From: WTGU01 sp965200925 | Lineage (GTDB): Bacteria; Pseudomonadota; Alphaproteobacteria; UBA828 | Reading direction: 5' to 3' | NCBI GenBank assembly: GCA_965200925.1 | Contig: OZ241738.1 | Span: forward strand, 3,484,567-3,548,566 | DNA length: 64,000 nucleotides | In this document: piece after piece, positions 42,998 to 51,211 of the stretch | Numbering within the stretch: position 1 is the stretch's first letter | Layout of the letters: each line of letters begins with the position of its first letter | Notes under the pieces: generated by a model | The model's database searches: none | What the model saw: the letters and a program-made list of their open reading frames with translations, nothing else | Told to the model about the DNA's origin: nothing | Translations under genes and position numbers: made by a program

Positions 42998-45796
42998 ATG
43001 AGGGTGCCCGGCGATGCGCGCTCGCCCATGCCTTACAATGCCGTCAGCATGGCCGGAACCGACGAGAATGTCCTCTCCTTCTGGGGCAAGGCCCGCCCCC
43101 TTGCCCCCGGCCGCGGCCCGGAACGACATCCATTGGCGTTCCACTGTCTCGATGTGGCAGCAGTCGGTGAAGCTCTGCTGGCGCGACATCGCGGCCTGGG
43201 CGATGGTCTGTTTCGCTTGCTGGGCTTGCCGCAAGACCGAGCCGCTCCTCTCGTTCCCTTCCTGCTCTGCCTGCACGATATCGGCAAGTTCGCCAAGCGG
43301 TTTCAAGCCAAGGAGCCGCTTCTTTACCCCGCTTGTTTCGCCGACGACCCGCAGCCGCTGCCCTACGATCACGGCGCCGGCGGCTTGCGGTTGTTCGACG
43401 CCGACGGCGAAGCCTTCCGTCTGCCATGCACCGGCGGTTCCCGCGCATGGAGGCCATTGATTTCGGCAGTCGCCGGCCATCATGGGGCACCGCCTACGAC
43501 GCCTCAGAGAAACGAGACGCGCGTCACCCTGCGCGGCGATTTCGGCGCGCAGGGGATCGAGGCGGCGTGTGCGTTCATCCGCGAGGCGCACGGGCTTTTC
43601 TCCCTGCCGCAGAGCGTGCCGCCCCTCGACGATGCCTGCGCGCGCCGCGCTTCCTTCGCCCTGGCCGGTCTTGCCGTGCTGGCAGACTGGATCGGCTCGA
43701 ACCAGACTTGGTTTCCCTATCGCGATCCCGAGGGTTTCGAGGATCTCGAAGCCTATTGGAGAGACGCCCGGAAGCGAGCCGGGAAAGCCGTCGCGGAGTC
43801 GGGCGTGCCGCCAGCCGCAAGCCGGGGCCGGGGCTGCCTCGGCTATGACGTGCTGATCGAAGAAGGCGCCATTCCGAGTCCGATGCAGGACTGGATGCGC
43901 ACGCTTGAACTGCCCGACGGCCCGGCCCTGTTCACGATCGAGGACGAGACCGGCAGCGGCAAGACTGAAGCGGCGCTGATGCTCGCCCATCGCCTGATGG
44001 CGGCGGGCCGCGCGGACGGCCTCTATCTGGCCCTGCCGACGATGGCCACCGCCAACGCCATGTTCGACCGTCTCGGCAAGGCGTACCGCGCGCTGTTCGC
44101 GGCCGAAGCGGCACCGTCCCTGGCTTTGGCGCACGGGTCGCGCGACATGCACGATGGTTTCCGTTCGGCCGTGTTGCGCGGCGGGCGCGCGGAAGCGCCC
44201 TATTCCGGAGCCGGCGGCGCCGACGACGATTCCGAAACGACCGCGTCGGCGTCGTGCGCGGCCTGGATCGCCGACGACCGACGCTTGGCGTTCCTGGCGG
44301 ACGCGGGTGCCGGCACGGTGGATCAGGCTCTTCTGGCGGTCTTGCCGAACCGTCATCAGTCGCTGCGGCTCCTCGGGCTCATGCGCCGCGTCCTCGTCTT
44401 CGACGAGGTACATGCCTACGATGCCTACATGCGGCGCGAGATCGAGGCGCTGCTCGAATTCCAGGCGGGGTTGGGCGGTTCGGCGATCCTGCTGTCCGCG
44501 ACCTTGCCACGGAAGACTCGTGAATGGTTGGCAAACGCCTTCTCCAGGGGTCTGGGCGAGCGGTCGGATGCCCCGACAGCCCCGGACGGCGGCGGCCCGG
44601 ATTATCCACTGGTCGCGGTGCGCGCGGCCGGCGTTCGAACATGCACGAAGGTGGCTGGCAGGTCCGTCCGATCGCGCACCTTGCCCCTGCGGTTCTTGAG
44701 AACGGAGGAAGAGGCGCTGGCGGCGGTCGAACGGGAAGCTCGCGCCGGCAAGGCGGTCCTCTACATCCGCAACACCGTCGACGATGCGCTTGATGCTTAT
44801 GAAGCATTGATGGCGTGCGGATTGCGCGCCGATCTATTCCACGCTCGGTTCGCGCTCGTCGACCGTCTGAAGATCGAGAGACGGATCATGTCGGCGTTCG
44901 GCAAGGAAAGCGAGCTCGCTGATCGCACTGGCAAGGTGCTGGTGGCGACGCAGGTCGTCGAACAGTCCCTCGACCTGGATTTCGACGCGATGGTGACGGA
45001 TCTTGCCCCGGTCGATCTGGTGATTCAGCGTGCGGGGCGACTCTGGCGGCACCACCGCCCGGACCGGTGGGGACAACCCGAATTGCTGGTCGTGGGGCCC
45101 ACGCCGGACTCCGACGCGGGCGAAGACTGGTTCGCGAACGCTTTCCCGCGCGCCGCCCATGTTTATCGCGACCACGCCCGGCTGTGGCTGACTGCCCGGG
45201 CACTCGAGAACGCGGAAGCCATCGAAAGCCCCGGCGGCCTGCGGGCGCTCGTCGAAGCGGTCTATGGGGACGATTCCGAGGCGTGCGTTCCGGAGGGGTT
45301 GAAAAGCCGGTTCTTCGATGCCGAGGGCCGAGCCGGTGCCGAGCGCGGCATCGCGACGACAAACGTGCTGAAGCTCTCCACGGGGTATGTGCGCGACGGC
45401 GGCGCCTGGGATCGCGACGTCCGGACGCCCACCCGGCTCGATGACGATCCGGGAATCACGCTGCGCCTCGCGCGGCTCAGCGGTGGCCGGGTCGCGCCCT
45501 ATGCCCGGGATACCGCGCCGGACCAGCCATGGCGTGCATGGCGGCTCAGCGAGGTGAACGTTCCGGCCCGGCGCGTCGGCGATGAAGTCATTCCGCCCGG
45601 ACATGCCGACGCCGTGTGCGCCGCGAAGGCCGACTGGACGCGACTGGACGACGGCAAACGACTGGTTTTGCTGGTCGATGCGGGAGAGGGTGCGATGAGG
45701 GAGGCGTTGACGGCCGATATCACGACGAACGCCGAAGCGTCCTTGTGGTACAGCCCGGCGACGGGCTTGCATTGGCGCTGTGCAGCCGCTAGATAG
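42998..45796 (+). CDS. cas3: Type I-E CRISPR helicase-nuclease Cas3
   Basis: A 932-residue Cas3. The N-terminal HD nuclease has histidines in ERHPLAFHCLDV (44, 49), the HD pair in LCLHDIGKFAKRF (93-94) and VAGHHGAPP. The helicase has Walker A DETGSGKTEAALMLAHRL (near 317), DEVHAYDAYM (near 469), ILLSATLPRKT (near 500), ATQVVEQSLDLDFDAMVTDL (near 652) and IQRAGRLWRHH. Start ATG 42998 follows GGAGAGGGAACG; the open frame extends back into the tRNA and is not used. It degrades DNA marked by Cascade. It is separated from cse1 by 722 bp carrying other sequence. Confidence 0.93.
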   Translation: MRVPGDARSPMPYNAVSMAGTDENVLSFWGKARPLAPGRGPERHPLAFHCLDVAAVGEALLARHRGLGDGLFRLLGLPQDRAAPLVPFLLCLHDIGKFAKRFQAKEPLLYPACFADDPQPLPYDHGAGGLRLFDADGEAFRLPCTGGSRAWRPLISAVAGHHGAPPTTPQRNETRVTLRGDFGAQGIEAACAFIREAHGLFSLPQSVPPLDDACARRASFALAGLAVLADWIGSNQTWFPYRDPEGFEDLEAYWRDARKRAGKAVAESGVPPAASRGRGCLGYDVLIEEGAIPSPMQDWMRTLELPDGPALFTIEDETGSGKTEAALMLAHRLMAAGRADGLYLALPTMATANAMFDRLGKAYRALFAAEAAPSLALAHGSRDMHDGFRSAVLRGGRAEAPYSGAGGADDDSETTASASCAAWIADDRRLAFLADAGAGTVDQALLAVLPNRHQSLRLLGLMRRVLVFDEVHAYDAYMRREIEALLEFQAGLGGSAILLSATLPRKTREWLANAFSRGLGERSDAPTAPDGGGPDYPLVAVRAAGVRTCTKVAGRSVRSRTLPLRFLRTEEEALAAVEREARAGKAVLYIRNTVDDALDAYEALMACGLRADLFHARFALVDRLKIERRIMSAFGKESELADRTGKVLVATQVVEQSLDLDFDAMVTDLAPVDLVIQRAGRLWRHHRPDRWGQPELLVVGPTPDSDAGEDWFANAFPRAAHVYRDHARLWLTARALENAEAIESPGGLRALVEAVYGDDSEACVPEGLKSRFFDAEGRAGAERGIATTNVLKLSTGYVRDGGAWDRDVRTPTRLDDDPGITLRLARLSGGRVAPYARDTAPDQPWRAWRLSEVNVPARRVGDEVIPPGHADAVCAAKADWTRLDDGKRLVLLVDAGEGAMREALTADITTNAEASLWYSPATGLHWRCAAAR

Positions 45797-45864
45797 GGAC
45801 CGGTTCCCGCCAGATGGGTGCGGGATGGACCGTGCGTGGCTGCGTGACGGGAAGATGATCCCTT

Positions 45865-45893
45865 GCGTTCCCTGCCGTGGCGGGGCAAGATGC
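45865..45893 (+). ncRNA. CRISPR-repeat-like hairpin (possible psi-repeat) between cas3 and cse1
   Basis: GCGTT, stem CCCTGC, loop CGTG, stem GCGGGG, then CAAGATGC. This has exactly the 5-6-4-6-8 layout of the array repeat (GCGTT, CCCCGC, ACAC, GCGGGG, ATGAACCG). Seventeen of 29 positions are identical, including the full 5' GCGTTCCC and the whole 3' stem. The 8-nt handle differs. It stands alone, 68 bp after the cas3 stop and 63 bp before the next gene. It may be a decayed repeat, a crRNA-like regulator or a chance hairpin. Confidence 0.4.
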
Positions 45894-45956
45894 ACTATCT
45901 ATGTGCGTCGCCGCATGGCGATTGGTTGAGCGGGAAACGGAGCGAATGACATCGAG

Positions 45957-46322
45957 ATGAAAATGCCGGTCGCAGAGCCCGTTGCCACGATTCCCCGCAC
46001 GGTCCTTGAAGCCATCGGCGGGCGCTCGTCCGCCGTCCGTCTCTCCGCCGCGACCGCCGAAAAGCAGGCTCGGCGCCACCCAGATCTTGTGCATGAAGAC
46101 TACGCGAAGGTCCAACTCATCCTCGACGAGGGCGAGCTGTTTCGCAAACGGGACAGGGAGCTGAACGGCTTCGTGGAGGCGGATAGCCGCCTCTGGCGCG
46201 CCGCGGTCAAGACGACGCGGGACAGCGCCGGGACCTACCTCACGACCTTCCATGTCGCGAAACCCCGCGACCTCGCGTCGGCGAGGCGCCATTTGAGGAA
46301 GATCAAACGTGACAGGGAGTGA
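45957..46322 (+). CDS. Orphan PBECR-like (Mu gpF C-terminal) nuclease-domain protein within the cas locus
   Basis: A 121-residue protein starting at ATG 45957. After a short N-terminal helix it reads VRLSAATAEKQARRHPDLVH, EDYAKVQLILDEGELFRKRD, LWRAAVKTTRDSAGTYLTTF, then HVAKPRDLASARRHLRKIKR. From memory this pattern matches the small RNase-like domain (PBECR superfamily: phage Barnase-EndoU-colicin-RelE-like) at the C terminus of Mu-like phage head proteins; here it is a free-standing gene. It is not a cas gene. It overlaps the next possible gene by 4 bp. It could be a domesticated toxin, a phage fragment, or unrelated. Confidence 0.5.
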   Translation: MKMPVAEPVATIPRTVLEAIGGRSSAVRLSAATAEKQARRHPDLVHEDYAKVQLILDEGELFRKRDRELNGFVEADSRLWRAAVKTTRDSAGTYLTTFHVAKPRDLASARRHLRKIKRDRE

Positions 46323-46522
46323 TCGGTGCCGGGCGGGTCGCCACCCCCGCGCTCGCCCGAAGGCATGAGAGGAATGCGGAATGCTTCCGGCACCACAGGC
46401 ACTCTAAGCCGAAGGCGGCGGTGTGGACCAGCAAAAATTTTGCAAAGGCTCTTGTGAGAACGAGCGGTGGAACAAAAACTGTCTTTGACGGGCGGACGAT
46501 TCGGCGGTTCCGGACGGCATGA
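46319..46522 (+). CDS. Possible 67-codon gene linking the orphan gene to cse1
   Basis: A frame from GTG 46319 to TGA 46522 encodes a basic 67-residue peptide (many Arg, Lys, His). It overlaps the upstream stop (GTGA, 46319-46322) and the cse1 start (ATGA, 46519-46522) by exactly 4 bp each, the spacing typical of coupled genes in this window. Against it: no ribosome site is clear, and the DNA at 46430-46490 is AT-rich and could hold a cse1 promoter. GGTGCCGG (46325-46332) and CCGGCACC (46387-46394) form an inverted repeat within it. Not recognised. Confidence 0.3.
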   Translation: MIGAGRVATPALARRHERNAECFRHHRHSKPKAAVWTSKNFAKALVRTSGGTKTVFDGRTIRRFRTA

Positions 46523-48168
46523 AGGATGAGCGCGTGACGTCGGCGGCGTTCAATCTCATCGAGACCCCGTGGTTGCCTGTCCGGCGGCGGAGCGGCACCG
46601 TGGAGCGTATCGCTCCCTGGCAGGTCAACGACGGTATCGACGAAGATCCCTTCGTCGCCCTCGCGTGGCCGCGGCCGGATTTCGACGGCGCGGCGCACGA
46701 GTTTCTGATCGGTCTGCTGTCGACCGCCGCCGCGCCGGATGACGACCACGAATGGGAGGGCTGGTGGTCGCATCCGCCGGCCCCCCGGCTCCTCCGGGAG
46801 CGGCTCGCGCGCATCGCCCCCGCCTTCGACCTGGACGGACCCAGCCCACGGTTTCTCCAGGACCTCGACCCGATCAAGGACGCCAGAGACAAGAACGTCG
46901 CGGCATTGCTGATCGACGCGCCGGGGGCGCAGACCCTTCGCAACAACGCGGACCTGTTCGTGAAGCGGGGCGGTGCGCCGGTCCTCTGCCGTGCCGCCGC
47001 CGCGATGGCACTCTATACGTTGAATGCCTACGCGCCCTCCAGCGGGCGCGGTTATCGCACGTCGCTTCGAGGCGGCGGCCCGATGACGACACTGATCGTC
47101 GCGCGGCACAAGAGACACGGCTATATGCTGTGGGGGAGGCTGTGGCCTAACGTCGAGACGACCGAGCAGATCGAGGCGCGTAGCGACGATGCGGCGGCGG
47201 GCGCCGGCCTGAAGTCGATCTTCCCGTGGCTGGCCCCCACCTGCGTATCCAACCCGAAGGCTGGGGGTCGGCAAACAACGCCGGGCGACGTCCATCCCCT
47301 GCAGGTCTATTGGGGCATGCCGCGGCGCATCCGGTTGTCGTTCGAGGACGCGAAGGAACGCGCCTGCGGCCTTACCGGTGTCGAGGACTCGGTTGTCGTC
47401 GCGAACTACCGCGAGAAGATATACGGAACGGACTATACGGACGGTTTCGAGCACCCGTTGACACCCTACTACAGGCAGAAAGCGGGCATCGCGAAGCTTC
47501 CCGTACATCCCAGGCCGGGTGGAGTCACGTACCGGCTATGGCCCGGTCTCGTCGTTCGCAGCGGAGACGGTCTGCGAGAACCGGCGCAAACCGTTCGCCA
47601 TAACTATGCACGCAAGCGGAGTTGGCTGGAGGCGCGGTTTGCCGCGTTCGGCTACGACATGGACAAGGGGAAGGCGCGGGCCTGGATTCAGAGCGAGATG
47701 CCGTACTGGCTATTGGAGGACGAGGCCCGCGAATGGATCGAACGGTTCATCGAACAAGCCACGACAGGGGCGGCCACCGTCGCGTCGTTGCTCACGCGAT
47801 CGGTCAAGGATGCCGGCGGCGATTACGGCTTCGTCGCCGAGCGCTTCTATCGCGAGACGGAGGAATCGTTCTTCCGGGCGCTCCAGGAGGCGGCCGAGTC
47901 GGTTCGACAAGCCCCCGATGTGGACGACCCCACGATTCAGGCACGAGAGAACTGGGCGCCGGCCATGGCTGACGCCGCGCGCCGCCTTTTCGACGAATAT
48001 GCGCCGGCGGATGGGCTGGAAGACCGCGATATGTACCGGCATGTCAAGGCCCGGTTCTTGCTGACGCTGGCGTTGGGCGGCCGCGGCAAAGCTGGCCGCT
48101 CCCTGTTCGAGCGCGACCTCGCTATCGTGTCGCCCGACAAAGCCCGGAGGCGCAAGGAGGCGACATGA
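46519..48168 (+). CDS. cse1: Cascade large subunit Cse1 (Cas8e, CasA)
   Basis: A 549-residue Cse1, which recognises the PAM and recruits Cas3. Landmarks: FNLIETPWLPVRRRSGTVER (family N terminus), LLSTAAAPDDDHEWEGWW, LFVKRGGAPVLCRAAAAMALYT, and PHRLTPYYRQK-like region read as GFEHPLTPYYRQKAGI, with a helical bundle C terminus. The last codons overlap the cse2 start by 4 bp. It begins the uninterrupted Cascade string cse1-cse2-cas7e-cas5e-cas6e-cas1e-cas2e. Confidence 0.92.
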   Translation: MKDERVTSAAFNLIETPWLPVRRRSGTVERIAPWQVNDGIDEDPFVALAWPRPDFDGAAHEFLIGLLSTAAAPDDDHEWEGWWSHPPAPRLLRERLARIAPAFDLDGPSPRFLQDLDPIKDARDKNVAALLIDAPGAQTLRNNADLFVKRGGAPVLCRAAAAMALYTLNAYAPSSGRGYRTSLRGGGPMTTLIVARHKRHGYMLWGRLWPNVETTEQIEARSDDAAAGAGLKSIFPWLAPTCVSNPKAGGRQTTPGDVHPLQVYWGMPRRIRLSFEDAKERACGLTGVEDSVVVANYREKIYGTDYTDGFEHPLTPYYRQKAGIAKLPVHPRPGGVTYRLWPGLVVRSGDGLREPAQTVRHNYARKRSWLEARFAAFGYDMDKGKARAWIQSEMPYWLLEDEAREWIERFIEQATTGAATVASLLTRSVKDAGGDYGFVAERFYRETEESFFRALQEAAESVRQAPDVDDPTIQARENWAPAMADAARRLFDEYAPADGLEDRDMYRHVKARFLLTLALGGRGKAGRSLFERDLAIVSPDKARRRKEAT

Positions 48169-48713
48169 CCGATTCGAAACGGACGAACATCGGGGCGGTC
48201 GCGACGAAGTGGTACGGCCGGACGCTGGACGACGAAGCCGGCAATCCCGCTTTGCGTGGGGCACGGGCGGTGCGCGCCCGCTTGCGTCGGGCCAGAACGC
48301 CGCTGGACGTCATGCAGGAGCCGGAGGCGCTTCGCCTCATCGGAGAACTTTCCGGTGAACATCCGGATCGGGTGGCCATCCTGGCCGGCATCCTGGCGTT
48401 CGTCGAAAAAACGGACGACCGGAAAATCGCCCGCGTCATAGGCCGCGACTCCCTCGACGACGACAAAGCCATCGTCTCGGAGACTCGTTTCCGTCGCCTT
48501 CTGCAAACCCCGGGCGATGAGCTTCTGGATCCCATGCGTCGCTTGGTTCACCTGACCAAAGGGAAAGCGAACGTCTATGACTTGTCCGTCTCCGTGCTGT
48601 GCTGGGGCGACGGTGTGAGGAAGCGCTGGATATTCGACTACTACAACGTTTCCGAAAGCATCCCGGCGCGAGGAGTCGCCTCGGGTGCGCCGTCCGTATC
48701 GACTGCAACCTGA
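48165..48713 (+). CDS. cse2: Cascade small subunit Cse2 (CasB)
   Basis: A 182-residue all-helical Cse2 that stabilises the target and non-target strands in Cascade. The segments WYGRTLDDEAGNPALRGARA, VRARLRRARTPLDVM, FRRLLQTPGDELLDPMRRLV and WIFDYYN match the family. It overlaps cse1 by 4 bp and precedes cas7e by 18 bp. Confidence 0.9.
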   Translation: MTDSKRTNIGAVATKWYGRTLDDEAGNPALRGARAVRARLRRARTPLDVMQEPEALRLIGELSGEHPDRVAILAGILAFVEKTDDRKIARVIGRDSLDDDKAIVSETRFRRLLQTPGDELLDPMRRLVHLTKGKANVYDLSVSVLCWGDGVRKRWIFDYYNVSESIPARGVASGAPSVSTAT

Positions 48714-48731
48714 CCGATGGGAATCCGTTCC

Positions 48732-49784
48732 ATGACCGATTTTCTCCAGCTTCATCTTCTCACCGCCTACGGACCATCCAACCTGAACCGGGACGACGCA
48801 GGCCGCCCGAAGAGCGTCGTTTTCGGCGCTGCACCGCGCCTGCGCGTCTCCTCGCAGAGCCTGAAGCGAGCTTGGCGGGAATCCGATGCATTCAAGAAGG
48901 CGCTCGATGGACATTTGGCCAAACGGACCCAGCGATTGGGTCAGGAAATTCGGGAGCGTCTGATCGAAGGCGGGATGGGCGAGGACGACGCGCTGAAACA
49001 CGCGCGAGACATTGCGGGCGTGTTCGGGAAAATCCGAAGCAAGGAGGACAAGGAACCGGCGTTCGTCGAGCAGCTTGCGTTCATCGCCCCGGAAGAACGG
49101 GCCCGCGCATTCGCGCTCGCCGACCGGGTGCTGAACGGGGAGGACATCGGAAAACCCAAGGCCGATGATCTTCTGCGCAAGACGGATACCGCGGCCGACA
49201 TTGCCATGTTCGGACGGATGCTCGCCGACGTCCCGAAATTCAACCGCGAGGCGGCCGTACAGGTCGCACACGCCCTCACCACCCACAGGGCGGTCGCGGA
49301 AGACGACTATTACACTGCCCTCGACGACCTGAAGTCGCGCGACGAGCCGGAGGACGCGGGAGCGGGCTTTATCGGCGTGCAGGAGTTCGGCGCCGGCGTG
49401 TTCTACCTCTATATCTGCGTCGACCGCGGCCTGCTGCTCGGCAACCTCGACAATACGCGCCCAGTGCGCGACGCCAGCTTGGCCGCGCTGGTGGAGGCCG
49501 CGGCGACCGTCGGGCCACGCGGCAAGCGGGCGAGTTTCGCGAGCCATGCCCGTGCCCTCTACGCGATGGGCGAAAGGGGGACGGCGCAGCCTCGCAGCCT
49601 CGCCGCTGCCTTCCTCAAGCCCGTCTCGGGCGACGACCAGGGACGGGCGTCGGTCGAGGCGCTGGAAGATTTCCGGGATCGTCTCGATAACGCCTATGGG
49701 GATTGCGCGGACGAGCGCTACGTCATGAACTGCCTCACGGGCGTCGGAACCCTCGCCGGTCTGGCCGAATTCGCCGTAAGGTGA
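48732..49784 (+). CDS. cas7e: Cascade backbone subunit Cas7e (CasC, Cse4)
   Basis: A 350-residue Cas7e, six copies of which coat the crRNA. It opens with the family-typical FLQLHLLTAYGPSNLNRDDA and has RLRVSSQSLKRAWRES (RNA contact) and FGRMLADVPKFNREAAVQVA, with C-terminal GVGTLAGLAEFAVR. ATG 48732 was preferred to ATG 48717, which would add five residues not typical of the family. cas5e starts 4 bp after its stop. Confidence 0.92.
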   Translation: MTDFLQLHLLTAYGPSNLNRDDAGRPKSVVFGAAPRLRVSSQSLKRAWRESDAFKKALDGHLAKRTQRLGQEIRERLIEGGMGEDDALKHARDIAGVFGKIRSKEDKEPAFVEQLAFIAPEERARAFALADRVLNGEDIGKPKADDLLRKTDTAADIAMFGRMLADVPKFNREAAVQVAHALTTHRAVAEDDYYTALDDLKSRDEPEDAGAGFIGVQEFGAGVFYLYICVDRGLLLGNLDNTRPVRDASLAALVEAAATVGPRGKRASFASHARALYAMGERGTAQPRSLAAAFLKPVSGDDQGRASVEALEDFRDRLDNAYGDCADERYVMNCLTGVGTLAGLAEFAVR

Positions 49785-49788
49785 CACC

Positions 49789-50520
49789 ATGCGGTTCCTC
49801 CTGTTCACGCTCTACGCGCCGATGGGGTCCTTCGGCGAAATCGCTGTCGGTGAGCGGCGCATGGGCTGGGCACGTCCGGGGCGCTCTACCGTCCTCGGAC
49901 TTGCCGCCGCCGCTCTCGGCCATGAGCGCGCCGACGAAGCCGCCCACCAAGCGTTGGAAGCCGGACTCTATTACGCCGTCAGGACGGACGCAGCGGGGCG
50001 CCCGTTCATGGATTATCACACCGCCCAGACCCCGAAAGCGCGAGGGGGCCGAACATTCGCGACCCGGCGGGAGGAGCTGGCGGTGGACGATCTCAACACC
50101 GTGCTTTCCAGCCGGGAATGGCGGTCGGACTCCTGCCACACTGTTGCCCTGTGGCGGCGTCGGGCGTCCATCGTCGATCTCGACAAAATTGCCGACGCTC
50201 TGCGGCGCCCGCGATTCACGCTCTATCTCGGCCGCAAGTCGGCCCCGCTGGGGCTGCCGCTCGACCCTTCCATCGTCGAGGCGAATTCTTTCATGGCCGC
50301 CTTCAAGGCCCGGCGGCGCAACGACGAGGAAGCAGCGGTTCTCGACCGCATTCTCAGCAGCCGGGAAGCGCGTTCCGAGATCGCGTTCGATGAAGACGCG
50401 CCTGGCGGACCTGCGGGAGCCCGTATCGAACGCCGCCGCGACGCCGCCGTGAGCCGCAAGCACTGGCAATTCACCGACCGGGGCGAACGAGTCGTTCCCT
50501 GGGAAGGCCGCGCGGAATGA
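49789..50520 (+). CDS. cas5e: Cascade subunit Cas5e (CasD)
   Basis: A 243-residue Cas5e that holds the 5' handle of the crRNA. Landmarks: MRFLLFTLYAPMGSFGEIAV, RRMGWARPGRSTVLGLAAAA (family motif following the first strand), DYHTAQTPKARGGRTFATRR and FTLYLGRKSAPLGLPLDPSI. It overlaps cas6e by 4 bp (ATGA). Confidence 0.92.
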   Translation: MRFLLFTLYAPMGSFGEIAVGERRMGWARPGRSTVLGLAAAALGHERADEAAHQALEAGLYYAVRTDAAGRPFMDYHTAQTPKARGGRTFATRREELAVDDLNTVLSSREWRSDSCHTVALWRRRASIVDLDKIADALRRPRFTLYLGRKSAPLGLPLDPSIVEANSFMAAFKARRRNDEEAAVLDRILSSREARSEIAFDEDAPGGPAGARIERRRDAAVSRKHWQFTDRGERVVPWEGRAE

Positions 50521-51206
50521 CGGCGGCGCTTTATCTCTCCCGTGCTCGCCTCAGGCGCGACGCCTCGATGAAGGCGCTGCTGCCGCTGCTGCTTGCCGGC
50601 GGTGAACCCTCGCATCATCCTGGCCACCACCTCGTTTGGTCCCTTTTCGCCGGAGAGTCGGACGGCCGGCGGGATTTTCTATGGTGTGAAATGGAACGGC
50701 GAGGTGCTTTCCTGATCCTGTCGGAGCGTCTTCCCATGGATCATCACGGTCTGTTCGAGCTCGACGAGCCGAAGCCGTTCGCGCCAATGCTCGCGGCGGG
50801 AGACTGGCTGCGATTTTCGTTGCGCGCCAACCCGGTGATCCGTCGTCGTGACCCTGCCCGCGCCCGCTCGGTCAAACACGACGTCGTCATGGATGCACTG
50901 CGCGCGCATCCCCGTGGCGCGCGAGCTGAACGTCGTTTCGACGCTATGCGTGAGCGAGGGTTCGCGTGGCTCGATAGGCAGGGCGCCAAGGCGGGCTTCT
51001 CGGTGGAGGCGGACAACGTCCGGATCGACGGGTACCGACAGTACCGGATTTCACGAAAAGGGGCGGGCGCGATGTCTTTTTCGACGCTGGATTTCGATGG
51101 CGTCCTGGAGGTGCGGGATCCCGGCGCTTTCCTGGCGGGTATCACCCGCGGTTTCGGCGCTGCCAAGGCTTATGGCTGCGGTTTGATGCTCGTCCGCAGG
51201 GACTGA
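50517..51206 (+). CDS. cas6e: CRISPR pre-crRNA endoribonuclease Cas6e (CasE)
   Basis: A 229-residue Cas6e that cuts at the base of the repeat hairpin. The catalytic histidine region is PGHHLVWSLFAG near residue 36, and the glycine-rich loop is FGAAKAYGCGLMLVRR at the C terminus. The array repeat with its 6-bp stem and 4-nt loop is the expected substrate and would leave an 8-nt AUGAACCG handle. It is followed by cas1e after 5 bp. Confidence 0.92.
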   Translation: MTAALYLSRARLRRDASMKALLPLLLAGGEPSHHPGHHLVWSLFAGESDGRRDFLWCEMERRGAFLILSERLPMDHHGLFELDEPKPFAPMLAAGDWLRFSLRANPVIRRRDPARARSVKHDVVMDALRAHPRGARAERRFDAMRERGFAWLDRQGAKAGFSVEADNVRIDGYRQYRISRKGAGAMSFSTLDFDGVLEVRDPGAFLAGITRGFGAAKAYGCGLMLVRRD

Positions 51207-51211
51207 TCCCT

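Noticed and set aside
45904..45931. Second psi-repeat (GCGTCGCCGCATGGCG followed by ATTGGTTG)
   Set aside because: Stem is only 4 bp, spacing to the first hairpin is 39 rather than 61 bp, and few bases match the repeat.
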